36,573 nt of DNA from an uncultured bacterium (GCA_903851135.1 CAINNK010000018.1:1-36573); one strand, 5' to 3'; positions 18,463 through 27,051 are shown, numbered from the stretch's first letter. The notes: a model not told the origin generated them from the letters alone. Made by a program: numbers and translations.

Positions 18463-18858
18463 ATGACACAGCCACAGAATGAAATAACCCAGGTGCTTAC
18501 TTATGAAGAAGTTAACAATTGCGCCGATAGCTATAGTCCTAGCTCTAAAGTGCTTGGAAAGTATGGATACAGATGGAACTACGGAGGAGACTTTCCCGAG
18601 GGTAGGAAAGATGTTTGTGTCGCAAAAAGTTTGTATGGAGATGGTGATAAGGAAGAATATCACACCCTGATCCTTATTTGGAAGGATGAGACTGGGGCGA
18701 TTCAACATCACAAGATTGATTGTTCTTCAAATGGTGGCGTCGTTTACGCTGAGAGTATTAAAGCTCTTGGAAATGAGATTACGGTCTCATATGTAAAAGA
18801 CGGGAATTACCCATGCAGGGCACCGCAACAAGAAAAGATCGTGACAATCAAGATTTGA
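18463..18858 (+). CDS. Hypothetical protein, 131 aa
   Basis: ORF preceded by AGGAG SD. Confidence 0.75.
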   Translation: MTQPQNEITQVLTYEEVNNCADSYSPSSKVLGKYGYRWNYGGDFPEGRKDVCVAKSLYGDGDKEEYHTLILIWKDETGAIQHHKIDCSSNGGVVYAESIKALGNEITVSYVKDGNYPCRAPQQEKIVTIKI

Positions 18859-18864
18859 TTAACT

Positions 18865-18948
18865 GGCTGACTTAGAAATTTTTCTGAGTCGGCCCAATTC
18901 TTAGGAATATATATTTAATGTATTTCTAAAGATTGAAAAAGTTCATTT
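18865..18948 (+). ncRNA. Structured spacer, short copy 2 (two tandem hairpins)
   Basis: GGCTGACTTAGAAA-TT-TTTCTGAGTCGGCC, then TTCTTAGGAATATATATTTAATGTATTTCTAAAGATTGAAAAAGTTCATT. Confidence 0.6.
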
Positions 18949-18969
18949 AAAAAATTATCGGAGAATATT

Positions 18970-19614
18970 ATGAAAAAAGCATTAGTCCTTGGTGGGAGTA
19001 GTGATATTGGAAGCGCAATCGTGATAGCCCTGGCTAACTATGAGGTTGTGTGGACATATTGCAACACCACTCGTCAGGAGAATCCTGGTAAAGGAATTTT
19101 CTGCGATTTACGAGATATGGAGCAGGTGAAAAACTTGCTTGCTGGAATGAAAGATATCGATTTAATGGTAACAGCTGCAATGCCGTTTATGCCATTTGAT
19201 AATCTTGATTTCGAGGGATATCTTGCAATCCGTCCTTTTTTGGATGCACATGTCTACGCCATTACATCTGCAAAAACAGTTATGGCTAGAGGCGGAAGAA
19301 TCATCAATATGCTTGGACAAAGTGTCGAGCATGGATTTTCCGGTTGTGCGTTCAATGCAGGGGCGTTCGCGTTCTTGCATAATCTTGGAAAGAGTATTAA
19401 TTCCAAGGAGGGACGGGAAGGCAGACTTTCAGTGTGTGATTTCCTTTTAGGTCCAGTGGAAACACGGATTTGGAATGGGTATCCCGAAGAGAAGGCAGAT
19501 TTTCTTGCGAAAGCAGGCAAGTTTATTTCTCCTCAGGAAGTTGCAAAAACCGTGCTTGAATATGCCGGTATGCAACTTCTTCCAGGCGAATGCATTCTCA
19601 ACGCATATCACTGA
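18970..19614 (+). CDS. SDR-fold protein without canonical YxxxK
   Basis: ALVLGGSSDIGSAIVIAL Rossmann start; expected catalytic region reads GCAFNAGAFAFLHNLGKS. Confidence 0.75.
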   Translation: MKKALVLGGSSDIGSAIVIALANYEVVWTYCNTTRQENPGKGIFCDLRDMEQVKNLLAGMKDIDLMVTAAMPFMPFDNLDFEGYLAIRPFLDAHVYAITSAKTVMARGGRIINMLGQSVEHGFSGCAFNAGAFAFLHNLGKSINSKEGREGRLSVCDFLLGPVETRIWNGYPEEKADFLAKAGKFISPQEVAKTVLEYAGMQLLPGECILNAYH

Positions 19615-19625
19615 TGGATAAATTC

Positions 19626-19830
19626 CGGACGGGACCACTTCACCCGTTGGCAACAGAACCATTGAAAAATGGAAATGAAGAAGATCCAACCCGAAGCGGA
19701 TCGCAACGAGTCCGAAAGTCTCGAAAAAACTTTCACCAACTGCCGATAGATAGAATGGTTCTCATCTATCGGCTCATCCCTCAGGAATATATTTTTGTAA
19801 AATGTATTCCTGAGGGATGAAAAAAGTTTT
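19626..19830 (+). ncRNA. Structured intercistronic spacer, full-length copy 3
   Basis: ACGGG/CCCGT, CCATT/AATGG, GATCC/GGATC, GCCGATAGAT/ATCTATCGGC, CATCCCTCAGGAATA/TATTCCTGAGGGATG (15-bp perfect). Confidence 0.65.
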
Positions 19831-19855
19831 TTAAAAATTTAATTAGATAACTAAA

Positions 19856-20551
19856 ATGAATATTTCAAAAAAAGTTTTAATTATCGGTGGAACATCTGGC
19901 ATTAGCCTTGAAGTTGCTCGTTTATTTAGTGTTACTCGAGAAGTTGTAATTATTGGAAGAAATATCACTAAGATATCAAGCGATCAAGTTTTGAAGAGTG
20001 CTTTGAAATTCTCTTGTGATATTGCTGACAGACAACAACGAGAAGAGCTCTTGTGCCAGTTGAAGAGTTTTCATATTGACACAATAATCCATTGCGCTGG
20101 GATATTTCAGACACAGGGGCAAAACAAGAGCACCTATGAGAAGGCTTATCAGGGCGTTAAACTTGGCGGAGTTGAAATAATTCGCGAAAGGATGAGAAGT
20201 CATCCTGAAGAAGTGAAAAATGTTTGCGCCATCAGCTCGGTCTATACTTTCTTGCCAGATTCGATTGTCCCCAAATTCGAGAAGGGAGTTCAGGAAGAGC
20301 TGGAGAGAGAAATATTTTCCTTGAGTGGAATTGTTGCGAACTGTGTTGCTCCTGGCTTGGTTAACACCCCGCTTACTCGAGCTGCTTATGGGGAAGATGA
20401 TATGAAAGAAATTCTTTCACTTGCCCCAGGGAGCAGAATGCTTGAACCAATGGAAGTCGCGAGAGAGATCTATGAACTTTCGAATCAGCAGGAAATCAGT
20501 GGAAAAGTGATTCTTGTTGATGGAGACTTTCTGAAGTTCTTGGCGGTATAA
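19856..20551 (+). CDS. SDR-fold protein without canonical YxxxK
   Basis: VLIIGGTSGISLEVARLF, HCAGIF, ISSVYTFLPDSIVPKFEKGVQEEL, VAPGLVNTPLT. Confidence 0.8.
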   Translation: MNISKKVLIIGGTSGISLEVARLFSVTREVVIIGRNITKISSDQVLKSALKFSCDIADRQQREELLCQLKSFHIDTIIHCAGIFQTQGQNKSTYEKAYQGVKLGGVEIIRERMRSHPEEVKNVCAISSVYTFLPDSIVPKFEKGVQEELEREIFSLSGIVANCVAPGLVNTPLTRAAYGEDDMKEILSLAPGSRMLEPMEVAREIYELSNQQEISGKVILVDGDFLKFLAV

Positions 20552-20563
20552 AAATTCGCTAAT

Positions 20564-20655
20564 CGCCGATAGATAGAATAGTTCTCATCTATCGGCTCAA
20601 TCCTTATAAATATATTTTTTCAAAATGTATTTCTAAGGGATGAAAAAGTTCATTA
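20564..20655 (+). ncRNA. Structured spacer, short copy 4 (two tandem hairpins)
   Basis: CGCCGATAGATAGAATAGTTCTCATCTATCGGCTCA then CCTTATAAATATATTTTTTCAAAATGTATTTCTAAGGGATGAAAAAGTTCATTACAA. Confidence 0.6.
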
Positions 20656-20682
20656 CAAATCAAATAATCAAAGGAGATAAAA

Positions 20683-20991
20683 ATGCAGATAGTTAAAAAA
20701 GTGTTAATTGTGATTATTGTGTTGTTGCTAACCGTAATTACGCTTGTAGTTGATTATATTGGCTACATATTGAAAAATGTGATCAATATAGTTGGGTTGT
20801 TGATTGGGTTTACAACAAGACTTCTAATTTTGCCAGGGTTGATGTGGCTAAGTAGCTCTAGAGTAAAAAAAATCAACTTTGAAGAAATCTGGAAAGTAGT
20901 TGCAGACGCTCCAATCGATTTTAACAGATTAATGGCGGCTTACAGAAATTTTTTAAACAGAATAAAACTGGAGATTAAAAATGTCAAATAG
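20683..20991 (+). CDS. Small membrane protein, 102 aa
   Basis: Hydrophobic N-terminal helices; AGGAG SD. Confidence 0.7.
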   Translation: MQIVKKVLIVIIVLLLTVITLVVDYIGYILKNVINIVGLLIGFTTRLLILPGLMWLSSSRVKKINFEEIWKVVADAPIDFNRLMAAYRNFLNRIKLEIKNVK

Positions 20992-21187
20992 GTTAGAAAG
21001 TTCTTTTGGCGAGTCAACTTATGAAATGGTTGACTCCAAAATCACAAAAAAGTTTTTCATGGAAAAGTTCGAAGATTTTTCCAGAAAAACTTTTGAAAAT
21101 AAATTGATAAGAAGGTCAGTTTATTTCCTAGCGTGTGTATTGTTAGTTGTGAAAATCCTTCTTGAGGCAAAAATCATTCATTTTTGA
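20981..21187 (+). CDS. Small membrane protein, 68 aa, overlapping the previous ORF
   Basis: ATGTCAAATAG overlap; C-terminal TM segment. Confidence 0.6.
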   Translation: MSNRLESSFGESTYEMVDSKITKKFFMEKFEDFSRKTFENKLIRRSVYFLACVLLVVKILLEAKIIHF

Positions 21188-21201
21188 TTCTCTATCTCGA
21201 G

Positions 21202-21235
21202 CGCAAGTGGAAAATCTTTTCCCTTGCGCTTTTTC
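21202..21235 (+). terminator. Terminator of accessory operon
   Basis: AGCGCAAGTGGAAAA-TC-TTTTCCCTTGCGCTTTTT. Confidence 0.75.
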
Positions 21236-21379
21236 CATGCTCAAAATCTAATCAACAAACAAAAAATCGCTTGCAGGCGATTTTTTGTTTTTTAAATTTT
21301 CTATAGGATATTGAAGCTATAATCTGAAAACTGGCATTCTCGTGTTTTCCTAAAAGCTAATGAAGCTAAAGGCTAAAAG

Positions 21380-22945
21380 CTATTTTAAAAGTGGCAGCAA
21401 ACTTTCTCCGTTCATGTCGTCGGCTTTTTGAATGCCCATGATTTCAAGAATGGTTGGCGCAACATCGCTGAGCAGACCACCGACTTCGTTTTGTTGGCGA
21501 GTGATCTCTTCTAAGCTTTTTTCGCGATGATTGTCTGGAGTGATGAACCAAAGTGGAACTGGATTGGAAGAGTGTTCAGTGTTGGGTTGGCCGGTTTGAA
21601 AGTTCCTGATCTCTTCAACATTACCATGATCGGCAGTGATAAGTATGCAACCTCCTTTCTTTAATACCGCAGGAATGAGCATAGAAAGACTTTTGTCAAT
21701 TGATTTGACGGCAATGGTGCAAGCTTGCATGTTGGCAGTGTGGCCAACCATGTCAGCATTGGCATAATTTGCCAAAATAAAATCATATTTTTCCGCTTCC
21801 ACGGCGCTGATTATTTTTTCAGTGACAAGAGCTGCGCTCATTTCAGGTGATTCATCAAAACGTGAAACGGCTGGTGAGGGAACCAGTACGCGATCTTCTC
21901 CTGGCCAAGGATCTTCTTTGCCGCCATTGAAAAAGTAGGTAACGTGAGCATATTTTTCAGTTTCGGCAATGCGAAGTTGTTTCAGGTTGTGTTGACTTAA
22001 AACTCCACCAAGCCCGCCAGTCAAAATAATGGGTGGAAAGGCTACGGAAACCGGCAAATCTTTTTCATATTCAACCAAAGTGGCGAATTGAATTTTAAGT
22101 TGAGTTCTTTTGAAGTCTTCAAAACCTGGAAGCACGAAAGCTTTGGTCAGTTCTCGAGCGCGGTCTTCTCGAAAGTTGAAAAAAATGATACTGTCGCCGT
22201 CTTTAACGGTAGCAACTGGTTTACCATTTTCCATAATGACTGATGGCTCGAGGTATTCATCGGTAACTTCTTTAGCATAAGATTCTTGCAAACAGGCAAT
22301 TGGGTCAGTAGCCTGAATCCCTTTGCCTTCGGTGATTAGTCGGTAAGCTTTTTCAACGCGATCCCAGTTGTTGTTTCTATCCATGCCCCAGTTGCGACCT
22401 GACAGTGAGGCAATTTTTCCAATCCCGATTGATTTGAGATGAGCTTGAAGATCACTGACAACTTTGGTACCAGAGGTTTGAGGTGAGTCTCGACCGTCAG
22501 TGAAAGCGTGAATAAACACATTGCTCAAATTTTGTTCTTTGGCCATTTCTAGGATTGCATAGAGGTGTTCCATATAGGAATGCACACTGCCTTGTCCAAT
22601 CAGTCCCATCAAATGAAGATCGCCACCCTTTTCTTTCAGGGAAGTCATGATTTTCAAGAGAGCTTCGTTTTTGAAAAATGATCGGTCCTGAATTGAAAGC
22701 GTGATGCGAGGCAAATTTTGATAGACAATTTTTCCGGCGCCAAGAGCCATATGGCCAACTTCACTGTTGCCAGATTCGCCCCAAAAGAGCCCGACTGAAA
22801 TGCCGGAAGCTTGCAAAGTGGTCATCGGATAAAAGCTGTTAAGTTTTTCAATGGTGGGAAGTTGCGTTTCCTTCAAGACGTTGCCTTGACTGTTGTTGCT
22901 GATTCCCCATCCATCAAGAACGACAAGCATGACTGGTTTATACAT
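21380..22945 (-). CDS. gpmI: 2,3-bisphosphoglycerate-independent phosphoglycerate mutase
   Basis: VMLVVLDGWGISNN, GNSEVGHMALGAG, HAFTDGRDS, ITADHGNVE; start ATG 22945 preferred over 22963. Confidence 0.95.
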   Translation of the reverse strand: MYKPVMLVVLDGWGISNNSQGNVLKETQLPTIEKLNSFYPMTTLQASGISVGLFWGESGNSEVGHMALGAGKIVYQNLPRITLSIQDRSFFKNEALLKIMTSLKEKGGDLHLMGLIGQGSVHSYMEHLYAILEMAKEQNLSNVFIHAFTDGRDSPQTSGTKVVSDLQAHLKSIGIGKIASLSGRNWGMDRNNNWDRVEKAYRLITEGKGIQATDPIACLQESYAKEVTDEYLEPSVIMENGKPVATVKDGDSIIFFNFREDRARELTKAFVLPGFEDFKRTQLKIQFATLVEYEKDLPVSVAFPPIILTGGLGGVLSQHNLKQLRIAETEKYAHVTYFFNGGKEDPWPGEDRVLVPSPAVSRFDESPEMSAALVTEKIISAVEAEKYDFILANYANADMVGHTANMQACTIAVKSIDKSLSMLIPAVLKKGGCILITADHGNVEEIRNFQTGQPNTEHSSNPVPLWFITPDNHREKSLEEITRQQNEVGGLLSDVAPTILEIMGIQKADDMNGESLLPLLK

Positions 22946-22964
22946 ATTTTTTCTTTTAATCAAT

Positions 22965-23062
22965 TAAACATTCAAACATTTAACCATTTAAACATAAAAA
23001 CATTCAATCACTCAAAAAGCGTGTTTGAGTATTTTGCTTGTATGTTTAGATGTCAGTATGCC
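22965..23062. repeat. Short-unit repeat tract (AAACATTCAAACATTTAA unit) with inverted counterpart
   Basis: aaacattcaaacatttaaccatttaaacat ... gtttgagtattttgcttgtatgtttagatg. Confidence 0.5.
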
Positions 23063-23322
23063 TAGATGGGTACATTGTAGCATTTTTGAAACGCTTTGAC
23101 AAAATGGCTCTGGTGCTTTACCATGGAGTTAGTGATAAATTAGTAATATTTGACCGCTGTAGCCTGATAACTAACACATCTTCTGCTATAAAAAGGATTT
23201 TTGTATCATAATGAAAACAACAACTAACTTACAGAAATCAACTCATAAGCTACTTTTAGAAAAAGCCTAGAAGGCTTCTTTTTCGGTGTGTGTTTTTTGC
23301 CAGTCTTGGTGGCAACGTTAGT

Positions 23323-24843
23323 ATGGAAATAATAATTTTTAGTATCGTCGCAGTCGTTGCCGGTTTTATTCTTGGATATTTTTTGCGTCAGTCAATTGCT
23401 CGCAAGCGGTTGGACAGTGCGGAGGGAAAAATCGAAAAGTTGGTCGAAGAAGCTGAGAAAAAATCTCAGGAACTTGTTTTGAATGCAAAAAAACAAGCAG
23501 TGGAAATTCTCGAACAAGCCAAGAAGAAAGAAGATGAAAGAGAACAACAAATCATTAGGAATGAGCAACGCCTTGAAAAGCGAGAAAATGTGATTGATCA
23601 AAAAACTGAAGAAATTGAGCAGACCAAAAAATTGCTTGAACAAAAAGTTGAAGAAGTGAAAAAAATCAGACAGCAATCAGAAGAAACTCGTCAGAGCGAA
23701 TTGGATAGACTTGAAAAAATAGCTGGACTTTCGAAGGAGCAAGCCAAAAGCATTTTGTTGCAACTGACCGAAGAAGAAAATCGTGGAGCTTTGGCTGAAA
23801 GAATTGCCAAAATTGAAAGGCAGGGTAATGATGAGATTGAAAAAAGAGCCAAAAACATCATGACCAGCGTGATTCAAAAATATGCCGGTTCTCACGCGGC
23901 GGAAGTTGTCACGACGACTGTTTCAATTCCATCTGATGAAGTCAAAGGGCGTATCATTGGACGTGAAGGTCGAAACATCAAAGCGTTGGAAAAATTAACC
24001 GGAGTCGAAATCATCGTGGATGATACTCCAGAAGCGGTGGTGATTTCTGGTTTTGATCCGGTGCGCCGAGAAATTGCCAGAATCACTTTGGAAAAATTAA
24101 TCGGTGATGGTCGCATTCATCCAACTCGCATTGAAGAGGCCTATGAGTTTGCCAAAAAAGAAATTGACAACAAGGTCAAAGAGGCCGGTGAAGCAGCCAC
24201 TTATGATTTGGGAATTGCCGGACTTGATCCAAAGTTGGTTTATCTGTTGGGTCGACTTCGTTATCGAACTAGTTTTGGCCAAAATGTGCTCTTGCATTCT
24301 TTGGAAGTGGCCCATCTTTCTGGCGCCCTGGCGGCTGAACTTGGGGCTGACGTAACGGTGGCGAAAAAGGCTGGCCTGCTACATGATATTGGCAAGGCGG
24401 TTGACCATGAGATCCAAGGTACTCACATCGAAATCGGAATCAAAATTTTGGAAAGATTCAACATGCCGAAAGAGGTTATCGATGCCATGAAATCCCATCA
24501 TGAAGATTATCCTTTTGAAACACCGGAATCTTTCATTATTGCAGCAGCTGATGCCATTTCTGCTAGTCGTCCTGGAGCTCGCAAGGACACCTTGGAAAAA
24601 TATCTGAAACGCTTGGAAGAATTGGAAGCCACGGCAAATTCTTTTGCCGGGGTGGAGAGAACCTATGCGATTCAAGCTGGTCGTGAAATTCGCGTGTTCG
24701 TCAAACCAGAAATGGTGGATGATTTGGGCGCTCTGAAATTGGCGCGAGAAATTGCTGACAAGATTGAACAGGACTTGAAATATCCAGGCGAGATTCGTGT
24801 TAATGTTTTGCGTGAAACCAGAAGTGTGGAATACGCAAGGTAA
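23323..24843 (+). CDS. rny: Ribonuclease Y
   Basis: N-terminal TM, coiled coil, KH GRIIGREGRNIKALEKLTGVEIIVDDTPEAVVISGFDPVRREIA, HD domain LLHDIGKAVDHE. Confidence 0.95.
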   Translation: MEIIIFSIVAVVAGFILGYFLRQSIARKRLDSAEGKIEKLVEEAEKKSQELVLNAKKQAVEILEQAKKKEDEREQQIIRNEQRLEKRENVIDQKTEEIEQTKKLLEQKVEEVKKIRQQSEETRQSELDRLEKIAGLSKEQAKSILLQLTEEENRGALAERIAKIERQGNDEIEKRAKNIMTSVIQKYAGSHAAEVVTTTVSIPSDEVKGRIIGREGRNIKALEKLTGVEIIVDDTPEAVVISGFDPVRREIARITLEKLIGDGRIHPTRIEEAYEFAKKEIDNKVKEAGEAATYDLGIAGLDPKLVYLLGRLRYRTSFGQNVLLHSLEVAHLSGALAAELGADVTVAKKAGLLHDIGKAVDHEIQGTHIEIGIKILERFNMPKEVIDAMKSHHEDYPFETPESFIIAAADAISASRPGARKDTLEKYLKRLEELEATANSFAGVERTYAIQAGREIRVFVKPEMVDDLGALKLAREIADKIEQDLKYPGEIRVNVLRETRSVEYAR

Positions 24844-24845
24844 AC

Positions 24846-24946
24846 TCTACGAATTACGAAAAATACGAATGTACGAAAAATGATTTTAGTATAAATTTTA
24901 GAAAGATTATATTTTTCTCACATTAGTACGTTCGTATTTCGTAGGT
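24846..24946. repeat. Short-unit inverted repeat tract (ACGAATTACGAA unit)
   Basis: CTACGAATTACGAAAAATACGAATGTACGAA ... TAGTACGTTCGTATTTCGTAGG. Confidence 0.65.
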
Positions 24947-25038
24947 ATGTGTATAACTTATTTGCTTTATTGGCGCTAAAAATAGTAGAATAGGAAGAGT
25001 TAGAAATTAAACTATAAACTAGGAAGGAAGGTGACACT

Positions 25039-25320
25039 ATGGCTAATGTAAATAAAGACGCTCTTATCAGCGCAATCGCAACAAAAACAGATCTTTCTAA
25101 AAAAGCAGTTGAAGGAGTTATCGAAGCTTTTGAGGAAATGATTACTGAAGAAATCAGAAAAGGAAACAAGGTGACACTAACAGGTTTTGGAACTTTCAAA
25201 GTTTCTCAACGCGCAGCTCGAGAAGGAATCAACCCTCAAACAAAGGCGAAGATCCAAATCCCTGCAATGACTGTCCCTAAATTTACTGCTGGAAAAGCAC
25301 TCAAAGAAGCAGTTAAATAG
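25039..25320 (+). CDS. HU family DNA-binding protein
   Basis: MANVNKDALISAIATKTDLSKKAVEGVIEAF..., GFGTFKVSQRAAREGINPQT. Confidence 0.95.
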   Translation: MANVNKDALISAIATKTDLSKKAVEGVIEAFEEMITEEIRKGNKVTLTGFGTFKVSQRAAREGINPQTKAKIQIPAMTVPKFTAGKALKEAVK

Positions 25321-25367
25321 ATTTTATCTGAATATATTTTTTTTAAATATATATAAAAGATAGCAAC

Positions 25368-25394
25368 AAAACCCGCCGTGATGGCGGGTTTTGT
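25368..25394 (+). terminator. Rho-independent terminator
   Basis: AAAACCCGCC-GTGAT-GGCGGGTTTTGTTTTTT. Confidence 0.9.
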
Positions 25395-25463
25395 TTTTTG
25401 AAAAAACTAAATGAGATATTTTAGATCATACGTAATATGGGGTTTTATAAGCTAAGTTGAAAA

Positions 25464-25576
25464 TTTTTATGAGTTTGTTTACTTTTTAGGACACGCTCTT
25501 GGTTAGGAGCTATAACCAATCGCTTGCAGTTCGCTGTCGCTCATAATTGTCTAAAAAGCAAACAAGCTCATAAAAA
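25464..25576. repeat. 113-bp structured repeat with terminal inverted repeats, copy 1
   Basis: TTTTTATGAGTTTGTTTACTTTTTAGGACA ... TGTCTAAAAAGCAAACAAGCTCATAAAAA; internal TTGGTTA/TAACCAA hairpin. Confidence 0.8.
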
Positions 25577-25627
25577 TCAGAACTATAAATTGCACTTTGT
25601 CAGATATTTTATATTAAATTATTTGCC

Positions 25628-26380
25628 CTAGCTCAAATTTTTGTTAGTCTCAGGTTGACTCAGCCACATGATTTCAAAGATACTTTTCAAGGTGTCGTGA
25701 ATTTTTTTGCTTTCAATAATAAGGCCAATGTTTTCTCGATGAGCAATGATGGCGATTTTGTCTTTTGCGTATAAATTTATTTCGGCGCTAAAAAAGAATT
25801 GATCGGATTTTATGATTTTCATTTGACGCAAGTGAAGCGGGTCTTTTTCATTCATGCTGTTCATGAATTTTGACTGGACAGCAAACATGCGCATCGGAAT
25901 TTTGCTGGCAATTCTTTTTTGCATGTAATAATCCAAAATGAAGGACTTGTCAAAATAGTCGATACGATCATCAGAATACCAACCCAGAATTTCCGTGCCT
26001 TTATATTGCAGCGTATCCTTGTATACCTCTTTCACGCCTTCAACTCCTTCAAAATAGCGGACCTTGGGTTTGTGATCCATGGCGTTAGCAATGGAAAGCA
26101 GCTCTGGCATCAGTTTGCTGATGGTCTCGGTTTTTTCGCGCAGGTGCTCTTCAATTCGCAGGGGATTCTCAGCCAGATAGATGTTTCGGCCTTCTCTCTT
26201 CACCAGGCTGACATAGCCCTTGTTTTTGAGGGCTTCGATTTCAAGATAGACCGTGGCGCGCTTGATGCCGGATTTTTGGGTGATTTTGGCGATGTTGCCT
26301 TCGCCCAATTCCAAAAGTGCCAAATAGACCTTGGCTTCTTTCTCACTAAAACCCGCCTCGATTAAATTCTTGTATAACAT
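25628..26380 (-). CDS. TrmB-like transcriptional regulator (module 2)
   Basis: MLYKNLIEAGFSEKEAKVYLALLELGEGNIAKITQKSGIKRATVYLEIEALKNKGYV. Confidence 0.9.
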   Translation of the reverse strand: MLYKNLIEAGFSEKEAKVYLALLELGEGNIAKITQKSGIKRATVYLEIEALKNKGYVSLVKREGRNIYLAENPLRIEEHLREKTETISKLMPELLSIANAMDHKPKVRYFEGVEGVKEVYKDTLQYKGTEILGWYSDDRIDYFDKSFILDYYMQKRIASKIPMRMFAVQSKFMNSMNEKDPLHLRQMKIIKSDQFFFSAEINLYAKDKIAIIAHRENIGLIIESKKIHDTLKSIFEIMWLSQPETNKNLS

Positions 26381-26395
26381 AGGTTTTTCTTAAAG

Positions 26396-26416
26396 TGATA
26401 TAAAACATGTCACTAT
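26396..26416. promoter_or_regulatory. Candidate operator of module 2 regulator
   Basis: AGTGATAT-AAAAC-ATGTCACT (coordinates may be off by about 2 nt). Confidence 0.5.
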
Positions 26417-26496
26417 TTTAGTATACACCTTTTTGGCTTAAAAGTCAACTAAGATAGCTTATTTTTGTAATAATCATACAAAACTTGCAAGTATTC

Positions 26497-26524
26497 TTGA
26501 TATTATTTCTCTTTAGCCTATAAT
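26497..26524 (+). promoter_or_regulatory. Predicted promoter of module 2 accessory gene
   Basis: TTGATA N16 TATAAT; ACTTGCAAGT palindrome just upstream. Confidence 0.6.
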
Positions 26525-26581
26525 AACCAGTTACGATGAATGGTTCATTGTGACAAGTTCCTTAAAAAAACGGAGATAAAA

Positions 26582-26827
26582 ATGAGATACATATTTATTT
26601 CAAAAAAAGAAAAAGACTATATGAATGCTACCGGGAATATTCCTGATAGCATTAGAAATGCAACGGACGGTTGTTGCTCAGGGATTAAAACTCCAGAGCA
26701 AAAAAAGGAAGCCCTAAGGCTTCAAAATGAAAAAGCAATAAGGGATTCCAAAGTGGCAATGGAAAGACTTGCACTCGAGGCATCTTATGATGCTCTCTTG
26801 CTAAGCCTAGCACAACGTAAAAAGTGA
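26582..26827 (+). CDS. Hypothetical protein, 81 aa
   Basis: ATG 26582 with ACGGAGATAAAA SD; upstream ORF extension to 26540 unlikely. Confidence 0.6.
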   Translation: MRYIFISKKEKDYMNATGNIPDSIRNATDGCCSGIKTPEQKKEALRLQNEKAIRDSKVAMERLALEASYDALLLSLAQRKK

Positions 26828-26848
26828 ATACTAGAGTAGAAAAAAGCA

Positions 26849-26922
26849 GGCCAACTTGAAAATCTTTTCAAGTTGGCCTCCATCCTTGAGAGTATGAAAA
26901 ATTCGTACTTTCAAGAAATGGA
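26849..26922 (+). ncRNA. Two tandem hairpins; possible diverged copy of the short spacer element
   Basis: GGCCAACTTGAAAA-TC-TTTTCAAGTTGGCC then TCCATcCTTGAGAGTA-tgaaaaattcg-TACTTTCAAGaaATGGA. Confidence 0.6.
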
Positions 26923-27051
26923 GAAGGCAGGATAATGTGGTTTCCTCCAAAGACGGACAGGCAGGTCGGAGACGCTGAACCGACAATGGTTCATTGAAAA
27001 TTTAGTAAAATTAGATAAAACGTCAGCAACTTCTATTGGGCCAGTTTGATA

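Noticed and set aside
18196-20665. Integron gene-cassette attC sites as explanation for the recurring spacers
   Set aside because: The conserved long-range pairs are GTTGG...CCAAC in that order, not the R''(RYYYAAC)...R'(GTTRRRY) order of attC. The elements sit before SD sites in a co-directional operon and no integron integrase is present.
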